25,380 nucleotides of DNA from J061 sp003695725 [NCBI: Candidatus Schekmanbacteria bacterium]. GTDB taxonomy: Bacteria; Schekmanbacteria; GWA2-38-11. Under the pieces are notes generated by a model. That model was not told where the DNA came from. It saw nothing but the letters and a program-made list of their open reading frames with translations, and ran no database searches. Both the position numbers and the translations under genes were made by a program. Shown piece after piece: positions 6,937 to 15,061 of this stretch; position 1 is the first letter of the stretch; each line of letters begins with the position of its first letter. The DNA lies in NCBI GenBank assembly GCA_003695725.1, contig RFHX01000007.1:1-25380 (forward strand). Direction: 5' to 3'.

Positions 6937-9216
6937 TTACGATTCTCTTATGAACCAAAGAAAAACTGAGAGTAGATTTGCAAATCCTGCAAGAAAAGAG
7001 GTTAAGGTTATGCCAAGAATTGGAAGAAGAATTATCCCTGTAACCATTGCGCCTGCAAATGCACCGCAGTGGTCAAGAGCATCCACATATCCGGAGGATT
7101 TTTCAACTGAATGACCCGAAAAAATCAACATCCTGCCTCCAAGAGGAAATTGTATGCCTGTTAACAAACCAAAGAGGAAAATAATTATTGAAAAGAGTAT
7201 CTCGTATTTCAAAGGAGAAAATGCAGCGTTCTTTGAAATCACTTTTAAACAATAAGGCATCGAGATAAAAGCCGCTGCCATAAGACATTGATTGAAGATT
7301 ATGCCTCTTTGTGTCTTTCCTTCTTCTTTGGAAAAGAGAGATGAAGCGAAACCTCCTATTGTTAATCCCCCCATAAATATTGCTATCAAAAGCCCCACCA
7401 TACTGTATATATAGCCAAAAATATTTTGAAATGAGAAAAGAAGAATTAAACTTGATGCCATACCGCAAAAACCTGTAGTGAAAATTGTCTGAAGGGCTTT
7501 AGGAGTTTTGTCAGCAAATTTTAAGATTATTGCACAGATAACTGTAAAGAAAAGGAGGACTGTTATGAAATATGAAATTTTGGGAAGTGATATTAGAAAT
7601 AATGCAGCAGATGCAAAAAAACCCTGACTCCTTTCAGTTGAAAACCTGTCCCACAATATTAGATTGTAAAAATAAGATATTGGATGAAAATCAGTATTTT
7701 TAGGGATTTCTTTGATGGATGAGAGTTTTTCGTTTATGAATTTTAATCTTTCTTTTGGAAGAAGAAGGCGAAAATGAAACCTTGTGAAATAGGGGTCAGA
7801 AATATTGCTCAAAAGAAAACGTTTTTCGAGGGTTGGGATATCGGTTGTCGGAGAATCTTTACTGTTTCCAGCAAGGAAAAAGATTTTTTCTCCGGGAGTT
7901 GCAATGACATTTTTGAATACTTTTTTTAGCGAATTATATATCGATGCTCCGTAATAAAGCGATTCGCCTCCCAAATAGTTGTTTTGAAGTGTTAATGAGA
8001 GGGCTACGATTCCCTTTTTGTTCAGTTTGCTGCTGCATTTTTTGAAGAAATCTTCTGTATAAAATCGGTTTATTACAGCATTATGGGGCTCCGGAATATT
8101 CAGTATAATGATGTCGTATTTCTCTTTGCTTCTTGCAAGAAAATACCTTCCATCCAATGCGTATTTTTTAAGTCTCTTGTCTGAGAGGATTTTTGGGAAA
8201 AACTTTTTTGCATATTCTTCTGATGCCTTTATCAGTTGAGGGTCTATATCTACATAGTGGAGAGAATCAATAGGATAATTGAGGATTTTTTTTATCAATC
8301 CTGTTAATGCACCACCTATCAAAAGAACTTTTTTGGGGTTGTTTGTTTGGTTCATTATAAAATTAGCAGTCATTGAAAAGCCATATTCATCTTTCAATGT
8401 TCCGGAATATTCTCCATTGAGATAAAAATTTATCTGTCCATTCCTTTCTCCAATAGCAATATTCTGATATTTCGTATCGATTGACTTTATGAGCTTTGTA
8501 TCAGGCGCGACAGCCTTCCAGCGTGAGTTGATTAGGTAGTCATTTATTTTTTTTACGGCTCCGAAGGAGTAGCCGATTATTATTAAAAATATCAATACAG
8601 TTGCAGCATAAATGCGGGATTTTTTCTCTTCCTTTTCTATTGATAGAAATACAGCAAGAAGGGAAAATTCGATGATGATAGTTAGAATTTCAAATGAAGA
8701 AAAAAAGTTTATTAGAATAAATGTAAAGGCAACTCCTCCAAAAAGACTGCCTGCCGATTCAAAAACGTAAATCCATTGAATAGGATTTTTATTATCAGCG
8801 GATTTTTCTTTTTTTGCTTTGCAAAGAAGCGGGAAAATCAATCCTGTTTGAAGGCTTGATAAAGGTATTAAAGTAAAAGAGATTAAGAAAAGTTTTGCAA
8901 ATGAGAAATATTCGCCTGCCTCGATATTTAAAATTTCGCGAGAGCTCCTAATCAGTGACAGAATGAAAAATGATAGAAAAGGCATAAAGGTGAGAATATA
9001 GAGAAGGATTGATTCCCATTTAGGGCTTCTAATCTGCGACGAAATAAAGGCGCCTGCGTAAATGCCTGTGAGCCATCCTGCCAGGACCAGCGCAATGGAA
9101 AGCTCGTTTCCAAATGACACCACTAAAAATTCTCTGATGATTACGGACTGCAAAATTATTGCGAAAACTCCCGTTGTGAATGCAAGAAAAGATATTGATG
9201 ATTTCTTACTTTTCAT
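6937..9216 (-). CDS. Membrane-embedded spermidine-synthase-like methyltransferase-fold protein
   Basis: A 759-residue protein in three parts: about 220 residues with six to seven hydrophobic helices, a soluble central domain, and a C-terminal 200 residues with more helices. The central domain has the Rossmann features of spermidine synthase: VLLIGGALTG near residue 300, HYVDIDPQLI (acidic ribose-binding position), ALDGRYFLAR and DIIILNIPEP. The polyamine-site Asp pair is not evident (NIPEP instead of the usual D-x-x-D), so a different substrate is likely. Such fused MFS-like/spermidine-synthase proteins are common in environmental bacteria and mostly uncharacterised. The ATG at 9216 has no clear ribosome site; a TTG at 9231 is the alternative. 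The radical SAM gene upstream, on the same strand, is 85 bases away. Confidence 0.75.
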   Translation of the reverse strand: MKSKKSSISFLAFTTGVFAIILQSVIIREFLVVSFGNELSIALVLAGWLTGIYAGAFISSQIRSPKWESILLYILTFMPFLSFFILSLIRSSREILNIEAGEYFSFAKLFLISFTLIPLSSLQTGLIFPLLCKAKKEKSADNKNPIQWIYVFESAGSLFGGVAFTFILINFFSSFEILTIIIEFSLLAVFLSIEKEEKKSRIYAATVLIFLIIIGYSFGAVKKINDYLINSRWKAVAPDTKLIKSIDTKYQNIAIGERNGQINFYLNGEYSGTLKDEYGFSMTANFIMNQTNNPKKVLLIGGALTGLIKKILNYPIDSLHYVDIDPQLIKASEEYAKKFFPKILSDKRLKKYALDGRYFLARSKEKYDIIILNIPEPHNAVINRFYTEDFFKKCSSKLNKKGIVALSLTLQNNYLGGESLYYGASIYNSLKKVFKNVIATPGEKIFFLAGNSKDSPTTDIPTLEKRFLLSNISDPYFTRFHFRLLLPKERLKFINEKLSSIKEIPKNTDFHPISYFYNLILWDRFSTERSQGFFASAALFLISLPKISYFITVLLFFTVICAIILKFADKTPKALQTIFTTGFCGMASSLILLFSFQNIFGYIYSMVGLLIAIFMGGLTIGGFASSLFSKEEGKTQRGIIFNQCLMAAAFISMPYCLKVISKNAAFSPLKYEILFSIIIFLFGLLTGIQFPLGGRMLIFSGHSVEKSSGYVDALDHCGAFAGAMVTGIILLPILGITLTSFLAGFANLLSVFLWFIRES

Positions 9217-9301
9217 CTGTAATATAATCAAGTGTTATCATTAACCTTAAAGAATTTTGTCTTTAATACCTACTTATACATTACCTTTATGTGAGATTTA
9301 T

Positions 9302-10180
9302 CTACGCAAACAGGGAGACGCAATGTTCGCCGAAGCATTCGGCATTACAAAGAATATTTGAAAATTTCCTTCGATTTTCCACAATTGATGAAATATCATC
9401 ATTAAATATATTTCCTAAATGAAGGTCTTCTCTATGAAAACAGGGAACAAGTTTGCCATCACAGTTTAAAACCATTATGTCAGTACCCATAGGACAGAAT
9501 TGCGGTTTTTCTTTTCGCCCTGAAAAAAAAGATAGGAAAAGGTTTGCATATTCGATGCAATTATAGGCATTAGACCATTCCAAAATTTCTTCCCTAAACT
9601 TTTTGAACAAATCCTTTCTTTCATTGAAGAGATGTCTCAAAGAAAGTTCTTTAAATTGCTTTGAATAATGTGGAATAAAAGCATGTTGGAGAATCAATCC
9701 TCGTCCAAGTTTTTTTGCTATTTTTACTGCTTTGCCTGCAAGTTTATAATTGGGAATTGTAAGTGTAAATATGAATGTTAGAGGAAGACTGATCTTTGAT
9801 GAGGTGGTAAACATTTTATCTTCAAGCAAATGTTCATCATCTTTTTCAATATGCAGAGAGACAGAAATTGATGAAATGCCTTTTTGAGTAATTTCATCGA
9901 TTTTCTCGTCTGTCAGAAGATCGCCATTTGTTATCAAAAGTGAATATAGTCCTTCTCTTGCAAGATTTTCAATCAACACAGGTAATTCTTTAAAAAGAAG
10001 TGGTTCGCCTCCTGTCAATATGACACTTTGCAAGCCCTTCATTTTTAAAGGGGAGATAAATGACATTATTGAATCTGTTGTCAAATACTGTTGTCTTTTC
10101 TTCTGATGTCCGGTATTGTAAAAACAATATGGACATTCTTTTGTGCATTGAGAATTCAATATGACAAAGATTGCTTCCAT
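9302..10180 (-). CDS. Radical SAM protein with SPASM-like C-terminus
   Basis: A 292-residue radical SAM enzyme. The SAM-cluster motif is C12-x3-C16-x2-C19 (QCTKECPYCFY) and the SAM-binding motif is TGGEP (56-60), followed by LLITNG. The C-terminus carries six cysteines (C229, C240, C247, C278, C282, C287) in a layout typical of SPASM auxiliary-cluster domains, including DGKLVPCFH and LGNIF. Family members modify peptides or mature enzymes, but no precursor peptide is visible nearby. The ATG at 10180 follows AGGGA by about 6 bases. It is divergent from the isochorismatase-like gene and upstream of the spermidine-synthase-like gene. The substrate cannot be told from sequence. Confidence 0.85.
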   Translation of the reverse strand: MEAIFVILNSQCTKECPYCFYNTGHQKKRQQYLTTDSIMSFISPLKMKGLQSVILTGGEPLLFKELPVLIENLAREGLYSLLITNGDLLTDEKIDEITQKGISSISVSLHIEKDDEHLLEDKMFTTSSKISLPLTFIFTLTIPNYKLAGKAVKIAKKLGRGLILQHAFIPHYSKQFKELSLRHLFNERKDLFKKFREEILEWSNAYNCIEYANLFLSFFSGRKEKPQFCPMGTDIMVLNCDGKLVPCFHREDLHLGNIFNDDISSIVENRRKFSNILCNAECFGEHCVSLFA

Positions 10181-10210
10181 AATTTCCCTATAACTGAAAT
10201 TGTTTTTGCC

Positions 10211-10239
10211 TTTTGAAGAGTTTAAAAAAAAATTATAAT
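10211..10239 (+). promoter_or_regulatory. Candidate promoter of the isochorismatase-like gene
   Basis: TATAAT at 10234-10239 with TTTTGA at 10211-10216 (17-base spacer) lies in the 93-base divergent gap. It would start transcription about 25 bases before the ATG at 10274, leaving room for the GAGGTGGA ribosome site. Confidence 0.45.
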
Positions 10240-10273
10240 AAAAAAAACAAAAACTAAATATGAGGTGGAAAAA

Positions 10274-10891
10274 ATGGCAAATGAAAAAAAGACTTTAAGT
10301 TTTGATGAAAAAATTGACCCCTCTCACACAGCTGTGGTCATAGTCGATGTTCAAAATATGTTCTGCCGCGGTCCTCTTCAGAATGTAACAGGTGTTGTCA
10401 TTGAACCAATAAAAAATTTTTTGGAAAAAGCAAGGGAAAGCGGAGTTCCAATAATTTTCATTCAGCAGGATATTAAGGCATTCAGAGATTTTTCATTGAC
10501 TAAAGAGCTTTTTGACAGGCATGGAAGAGCAGAAATCTTTAAGGAAGACTTTGACTTTGAAAGCGCAGGAAAACTTTGTATCGAGCCCCAACCTGGTGAT
10601 TTTGTTATCAGAAAGACTACATACAGCTCCTTTTTTGAAACAGAACTTGAAAATAAGTTAAGGGAGTTGGGAATCAAGACAATAATCGCAACAGGTGTAG
10701 CTACTAATGTTTGTGTTGAAACTACTGTGCGCTCTGCGTTTATGCATGGTTACTATGCCGTTATACCCGAAGATTTGACTGCCTCATATGACCCTGAACT
10801 TAGGAAGGCAGCACTGATAAATATGGATCAGAATTTTGGCGAAGTCTGCAAAAGCGATAAGATTATAGATTCTTGGAAGAATAGAGAATAG
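10274..10891 (+). CDS. Isochorismatase-like cysteine hydrolase
   Basis: A 205-residue cytoplasmic hydrolase of the isochorismatase superfamily, with the full catalytic triad: D25 in VIVDVQNMF, K114 in VIRKTTYSSF and C147 in GVATNVCVET, which also has the family's cis-peptide region. The family includes nicotinamidases, N-carbamoyl amidohydrolases, biuret hydrolases and true isochorismatases. Sequence alone does not choose among them, and no enterobactin or NAD genes lie nearby. The ATG at 10274 is 5 bases after GAGGTGGA; a GTG at 10265 falls inside that ribosome site and is rejected. The gene appears to be transcribed alone from its own promoter. Confidence 0.88.
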   Translation: MANEKKTLSFDEKIDPSHTAVVIVDVQNMFCRGPLQNVTGVVIEPIKNFLEKARESGVPIIFIQQDIKAFRDFSLTKELFDRHGRAEIFKEDFDFESAGKLCIEPQPGDFVIRKTTYSSFFETELENKLRELGIKTIIATGVATNVCVETTVRSAFMHGYYAVIPEDLTASYDPELRKAALINMDQNFGEVCKSDKIIDSWKNRE

Positions 10892-10933
10892 GAGCTCTTG
10901 AAATATACCCTTATTCAAGTAGTTTCACCTTTG

Positions 10934-10939
10934 TATAAA
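10934..10939 (+). promoter_or_regulatory. TATAAA -10 element close to the TPR gene start
   Basis: TATAAA lies 19 bases before the ATG at 10959, with no Shine-Dalgarno sequence between. This resembles the arrangement before 2843. No good -35 is seen. Confidence 0.3.
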
Positions 10940-10958
10940 TGAAACATGACGCTTTTTT

Positions 10959-13103
10959 ATGCCTTCTATTTCGCGAAATTTTAAAATAGCGATTGTATTG
11001 ATAGTATTACTTGTTTCATTGACCTATTCTATAACTCTCGATTATCCATTCCTTTATGACGATGACCCTGTTATTTTGAGCAACTATACAATCAGAAGCT
11101 TTGATATTGGAAGGATTATCGAGGAAAATCTTCCGCGGCCTCTTTTGGCTTTGACATTTGCCTTCAATTACAAAATATCAAAATTGGACCCTTCAAGCTA
11201 TAGAACATTCAATATTGTTGTCCATATTATAAATTCAATTTTAGTTTACCTTTTCTGTATATTGTTTTTTACCAATTTTTTATCAAAGGAAAGTTTCGTC
11301 AGTTGCTATTCTGAAATAATTTCTTTCATTTCATCGTTGGTTTTTGCCTGTCATCCCACGGCAGTAGAATCTGTTACTTATATTTCAAGCCGCTCAAGCA
11401 TTCTTTCAGCGTTCTTTTACCTTTTTGCATTGATTTGTTTTATTAAATATTTGATTGAAAAAGGGAGAAATCGAATAATCTATTCACTATTAGTGTTCGT
11501 TTCTTTCCTTTTGGGATTGCTAGTAAAGGAAAACCTTCTTGCTCTTCCTTTGCTATGCTTTCTTATTGAATATTTGTTTGTATATAGAGAAAAAGGCAAA
11601 AGGGAAAAAAAGAATGGAGCTCCTAAGATCTCTTTTCTCATCTATGCCCTTTGGGGCTTTCTGATTGTTGCATATTTCATTTCCCGCATTGTTTTGGTCA
11701 AGGATATTGAATATGGTCTTAAAATAAGAAGTTTTTACACTCAGTTTTTGAGCCAGATGAAGGTTTTTTTCTTTTATCTCAAACTTCTGCTTTTTCCTGT
11801 AAATCTCAATATTTGCCACGATATCAGGGAGATTACTTCTCTTTTTTCTTTGCAGGGAATTTTATCCCTTCTTGGTATTACAGCCCTTTTCATAATGGTT
11901 TTTATATTTTTTAGAAAAGAAAGATTTGTTGTCTTCTTTTTTTTGTGGTTTGTAATAAATCTTCTGCCTACTTCGGTTTTCCCACTTGATGACCTTGCAA
12001 GTGAGAGATGGATTTATTTGCCATCACTTGGAGTATTTACCCTGTTTGCTGCTTTTCTTGTCAAAGGCATAAGTTCCTTTTTTTCATCATTGAGAAAAAG
12101 GGAATTGTTTGTATGGATTTCAACAGGCACCATCATAATCTTGTTATGCCTTTTGACATACAATCGCAATCAAGTATGGGAAAGCCAATATAAACTCTGG
12201 TCTGATTCGGTCAAGAAATCCCCCAATAAAGCTCGTGCGCATCTCAATCTTGGAATGGCGCTTGAAGCTATGAATGATTATGAAGGCGCAATGCGAGAGT
12301 ATAAAAAAACTATACAGCTCGATTCCTCCTATCCTCTCCCATACAACAACATAGGTGTTTTATATTGCAATAAACAACAGTATGATAAAGCAGTAGGGTG
12401 GTTTCAAAAAGCTGTTGATATCAATCCTGAATATGTTGATGCCTATTTCAATCTTGCTCTAATATACAAAAAGAAGGGGATGATAGATAGAGCTATTGAA
12501 GAATATGAAAAGGCAGAGAAAATAAATCCTAACGATGTGCCTATTCAAAAAGAGCTTGGCATTCTCTATATGAAAAAGGGGGATCTTAGTAACGCACTGA
12601 AGAAGTATGAAAAGGTTGTTGAGTTAACCCCTGATGATTGGGAAGCTTTGAAAGAGGTGGGGAGGGTTTATTTTTCACTTGGCAGATATGATGATGCAGT
12701 AAAAAGTTTAAAAAGGGCAATCAATATAAATCCAAAAGCAGATGATGCTTGGCTTTATCTTGCTATGACCTATACAACAATGAAACGCTACGATGAAGCA
12801 ATAGAAATTTATAGAATGATTATTCAGAAGCATCCCGATTATGTAGAGGCACATTACAGTATTGCAGTGAATTATCTTGAAAAGGGTGATTTAGAGGACG
12901 CAGAAAAAGAGTTATCAAACCTCCTTTCAAAAAAGAATGATAAGAGATACCATAATCTTCTTGGTGCGCTCTATATAAAAAAGAATGACCTTGATAAGGC
13001 AACATTACATTTCAAAGAAGCCCTAAAGATTGATCCTTACTATGAGACAGCAAGAAAAAATCTAAATATTGTTTCTAAAATGCTTTCCTCAAAGAAGAAA
13101 TGA
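10959..13103 (+). CDS. GT-C-like membrane protein with C-terminal TPR repeats (TMTC-like)
   Basis: A 714-residue protein. The first 400 residues hold about ten hydrophobic helices with features of the GT-C/TMTC glycosyltransferase group: an early acidic loop (PFLYDDDPVI), RPLLALTFAFNY and CHPTAVESVTYISSRSS. The last 290 residues (about 423-705) are eight consecutive TPR units, for example AYFNLALIYKKKGMIDRAI and GALYIKKNDLDKATLHFKEA. Bacterial relatives are thought to transfer sugars from lipid carriers on the outer face of the inner membrane, with TPRs binding acceptor proteins; function here is inferred. The ATG at 10959 has no ribosome site, only a TATAAA 19 bases upstream. Its 3' end abuts the convergent gene at 13105 with a one-base gap. 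Confidence 0.78.
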   Translation: MPSISRNFKIAIVLIVLLVSLTYSITLDYPFLYDDDPVILSNYTIRSFDIGRIIEENLPRPLLALTFAFNYKISKLDPSSYRTFNIVVHIINSILVYLFCILFFTNFLSKESFVSCYSEIISFISSLVFACHPTAVESVTYISSRSSILSAFFYLFALICFIKYLIEKGRNRIIYSLLVFVSFLLGLLVKENLLALPLLCFLIEYLFVYREKGKREKKNGAPKISFLIYALWGFLIVAYFISRIVLVKDIEYGLKIRSFYTQFLSQMKVFFFYLKLLLFPVNLNICHDIREITSLFSLQGILSLLGITALFIMVFIFFRKERFVVFFFLWFVINLLPTSVFPLDDLASERWIYLPSLGVFTLFAAFLVKGISSFFSSLRKRELFVWISTGTIIILLCLLTYNRNQVWESQYKLWSDSVKKSPNKARAHLNLGMALEAMNDYEGAMREYKKTIQLDSSYPLPYNNIGVLYCNKQQYDKAVGWFQKAVDINPEYVDAYFNLALIYKKKGMIDRAIEEYEKAEKINPNDVPIQKELGILYMKKGDLSNALKKYEKVVELTPDDWEALKEVGRVYFSLGRYDDAVKSLKRAININPKADDAWLYLAMTYTTMKRYDEAIEIYRMIIQKHPDYVEAHYSIAVNYLEKGDLEDAEKELSNLLSKKNDKRYHNLLGALYIKKNDLDKATLHFKEALKIDPYYETARKNLNIVSKMLSSKKK

Positions 13104-13104
13104 A

Positions 13105-13815
13105 TTAGAAGGGGAATTCTTCAAAAAACTTTTCAGCCCATTCCTTTCCAAAAAATATTGTCATTGGTCCTACTCCGGGGTCGTTTTCATGGTATGCCTT
13201 CTTGTATCTTTCTTTCAGATTAGCCATCTCTTTCTTTGCATTTTCATCATTGATAGGTTCAGCATTTTTGATAAAAGAGATATATAAATCGAGGTATTCA
13301 TTGAAAGCTTCTTCTATTTTTGGCTCATATTCTTTGGCACATCTTATATAGAGCTTTTGGCCTGACTCAAATTCTTTGCCCCATTCTGAAATATCCTGTT
13401 TTGCACCTTCAATTCTTGGTATGTCATTGTATTTGTCAGTAATGGGCTTCATTGGGAGAACATACCTCTTGTTGTATTCTTCATTTTTCAAAAGCGGAAC
13501 AATATCGATAGTTGAAAACATACGGCTTGAAGCTTCAACAAGGTCATAAGTGAAAAGCGGAATATCGTAGTCGTCTTCAGGAAGTATTATGCCGTTTCTT
13601 ACATAGATAGTATCTTCAGCATTCAAAGCTGATAGTTTTATTGCTTTTATTTTTTTGCATCTCAAGACTTCATATGTATGATCAACAAAGGCGCCGTCTC
13701 TGTCATTTTTTATGTATGCAAGATCATCTTCAATATCAACTTTTTTTGTGTCAAATTCTTTTGTGAAACGCTCCTTGACAATTTCATTAAAACGCAATTT
13801 CAATGTCTGCGGCAT
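13105..13815 (-). CDS. Ferredoxin-dependent bilin reductase-like protein, paralogue c
   Basis: A 236-residue FDBR-family protein with strong resemblance to PcyA/PebS. IILPEDDYDIPLFTYDLVE followed by IDIVP matches the PcyA core (MFPEPLYGLPLFGCDIV). WGKEFESGQKLYIR matches WGEIFSEYCLFIR. The end NDPGVGPMTIFFGKEWAEKF matches the family C-terminus ([20 protein letters not shown] in PcyA, from memory). Active-site positions are N74 (PcyA His88, Asn in PebS), D91 (Asp105) and D212 (PebS Asp206), so the residues of a working bilin reductase are present. Length fits the family (about 230-250). The ATG at 13815 follows GAGGAGG by 7 bases. Over half identical by eye to paralogue d, about 300 bases upstream on the same strand; both begin MPQTLKLR. 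Confidence 0.8.
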   Translation of the reverse strand: MPQTLKLRFNEIVKERFTKEFDTKKVDIEDDLAYIKNDRDGAFVDHTYEVLRCKKIKAIKLSALNAEDTIYVRNGIILPEDDYDIPLFTYDLVEASSRMFSTIDIVPLLKNEEYNKRYVLPMKPITDKYNDIPRIEGAKQDISEWGKEFESGQKLYIRCAKEYEPKIEEAFNEYLDLYISFIKNAEPINDENAKKEMANLKERYKKAYHENDPGVGPMTIFFGKEWAEKFFEEFPF

Positions 13816-14110
13816 TATGAATTCCTCCTCATTTTTCTTGTTTATAATAAAAAATATTTCACATTTAAGTAGTGAATTTTCAAGAATTTTTTTACTTGTT
13901 TTTTGCCTCTCTCGTTTTGTCGTTATCCTTTTTTCTTGGTTTCCCAAAACATTCAGCCTCTTTCGAATGCTGTTGAAAGTTTTCTTGGATTATTCAGTAG
14001 TTAGAGTCAGTGGGTTGTCGAATCAGACATGGGAATAGCAGGAATTTACCTATAAACAGCACAATACTATATTGGAGACCTGAGAAAAAAGTGCAATCAA
14101 GATATTTCTC
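13816..14110 (-). other. Spacer between tandem paralogues c and d
   Basis: A 295-base AT-rich gap without a supportable gene. On the - strand TATTAT (13844-13849) lies about 13 bases upstream of the GAGGAGG ribosome site of paralogue c and may be its -10 element; no clear -35. No convincing terminator follows paralogue d. The length suggests that c and d are transcribed separately, unlike the tight + strand operon. Confidence 0.35.
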
Positions 14111-14821
14111 TTAAAAAGGAAAATCAGCAAAAAATCTATCAGCCCATTCCTTCCCGAAAAATACTGTAACCGGTCCCTTGCCGGGATCATTCTTCTGATA
14201 CACTTCTTGATAATATTTTTTGTAATCCAAGATTTCTTTTTTTATTGCTTCATCTTCAATGGGAACAGCTTCCTTTAAATATCCCATATAAAGTTCAAGA
14301 TAATCTTTGAATGCTTCTTCTACTCTTGGCTCGTATTTTTTTTCACATCTTAGATAAAATTTATATCCAGACTCAAATTCTCTGCCCCAATCTGAAAGCT
14401 CCTGTTTAGCTTTCTCTAAGACAGGTATATTAGAATGTTTCTCTTTTATTGGCTTCATTGGTTCTACATATTTTTTGCGATATTCTTCAGTTTTTCGCCA
14501 AGGGATTATGTCGATAATAGCGAATAGTTTATTGACTGATTCTACGATATCGTATGAAAAAAGGGGTAGATCATAGTTGTCGCAGGGAACAATCACAGCA
14601 TTGCGGACATAAACAGCTCCTTCAGCATTCAATTTGGCAAGGCGAATCTTTTTTATTTTTTCACATTTATATGCTTCATAAATGTGCTCCATTGTTGCTC
14701 CGTCCTTTTCAGCTTTCATATATGCAAGGTCGTCGTCAACTTCGATTTTTGTCAGTTCATATTCATTGGCAAATCTCTCTTTGACCATTTCATTGTATCT
14801 AAGCTTCAATGTTTGCGGCAT
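14111..14821 (-). CDS. Ferredoxin-dependent bilin reductase-like protein, paralogue d
   Basis: A 236-residue tandem paralogue of the gene at 13105, with equal length and the same active-site set: N74 in YVRNAVIVP, D91 in NYDLPLFSYDIVE and D212 in KNDPGKGP. Other shared blocks are SDWGREFESGYKFYLRC and VFFGKEWADRF. Keeping Asn/Asp/Asp at the catalytic positions in both copies argues that both are active enzymes. The ATG at 14821 follows GGGAGG by about 7 bases; an earlier ATG at 14828 is out of frame. Nothing upstream is co-transcribed; the next - strand gene, ChaB-like, is 240 bases away. Known family members reduce biliverdin or red chlorophyll catabolite. The real substrate is unknown because no heme oxygenase, phytochrome or chlorophyll gene is present in the window. 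Confidence 0.8.
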   Translation of the reverse strand: MPQTLKLRYNEMVKERFANEYELTKIEVDDDLAYMKAEKDGATMEHIYEAYKCEKIKKIRLAKLNAEGAVYVRNAVIVPCDNYDLPLFSYDIVESVNKLFAIIDIIPWRKTEEYRKKYVEPMKPIKEKHSNIPVLEKAKQELSDWGREFESGYKFYLRCEKKYEPRVEEAFKDYLELYMGYLKEAVPIEDEAIKKEILDYKKYYQEVYQKNDPGKGPVTVFFGKEWADRFFADFPF

Positions 14822-15034
14822 CTTTCATCCTCCCTTTGAAGATTAAGCCCCCCTCATCTCATCACGAGAATTGATATAAAATAAGTATGAAAATACTATT
14901 TAGAAAGTGTAAATATTTGTTTTTTTTATGGAAAGCACGATTTGAAGGATTGGAAGGATATCAACCAAGAAAAGAAATTGTGATTAGTCAGAGAAGATAA
15001 AATATCTAATCAAAAATTTAATTCTTTACAGCAG

Positions 15035-15057
15035 AACTAAAAGAACTTTAGTTTTTT
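15035..15057 (+). terminator. Candidate rho-independent terminator, + orientation
   Basis: AACTAAA (15035-15041), a five-base loop, TTTAGTT (15047-15053), then T residues to 15057. The T-run makes it functional on the + strand, but no + strand gene lies upstream within 1.9 kb. On the - strand the hairpin comes just after the ChaB-like stop but lacks a T-run. Confidence 0.35.
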
Positions 15058-15061
15058 CCGT

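Noticed and set aside
6860-6958. N-terminal extension of FDBR paralogue b
   Set aside because: GAGGAG sits just upstream of the ATG at 6859; the extension is hydrophobic and unlike the family.
10897-10919. Inverted repeat CTTGAA/TTCAAG after the isochorismatase-like gene
   Set aside because: Only six base pairs and no T-run, so not a supported terminator.
13816-13947. N-terminal extension of FDBR paralogue c
   Set aside because: The paralogue d start (MPQTLKLR) and the GAGGAGG site fix the start at 13815.
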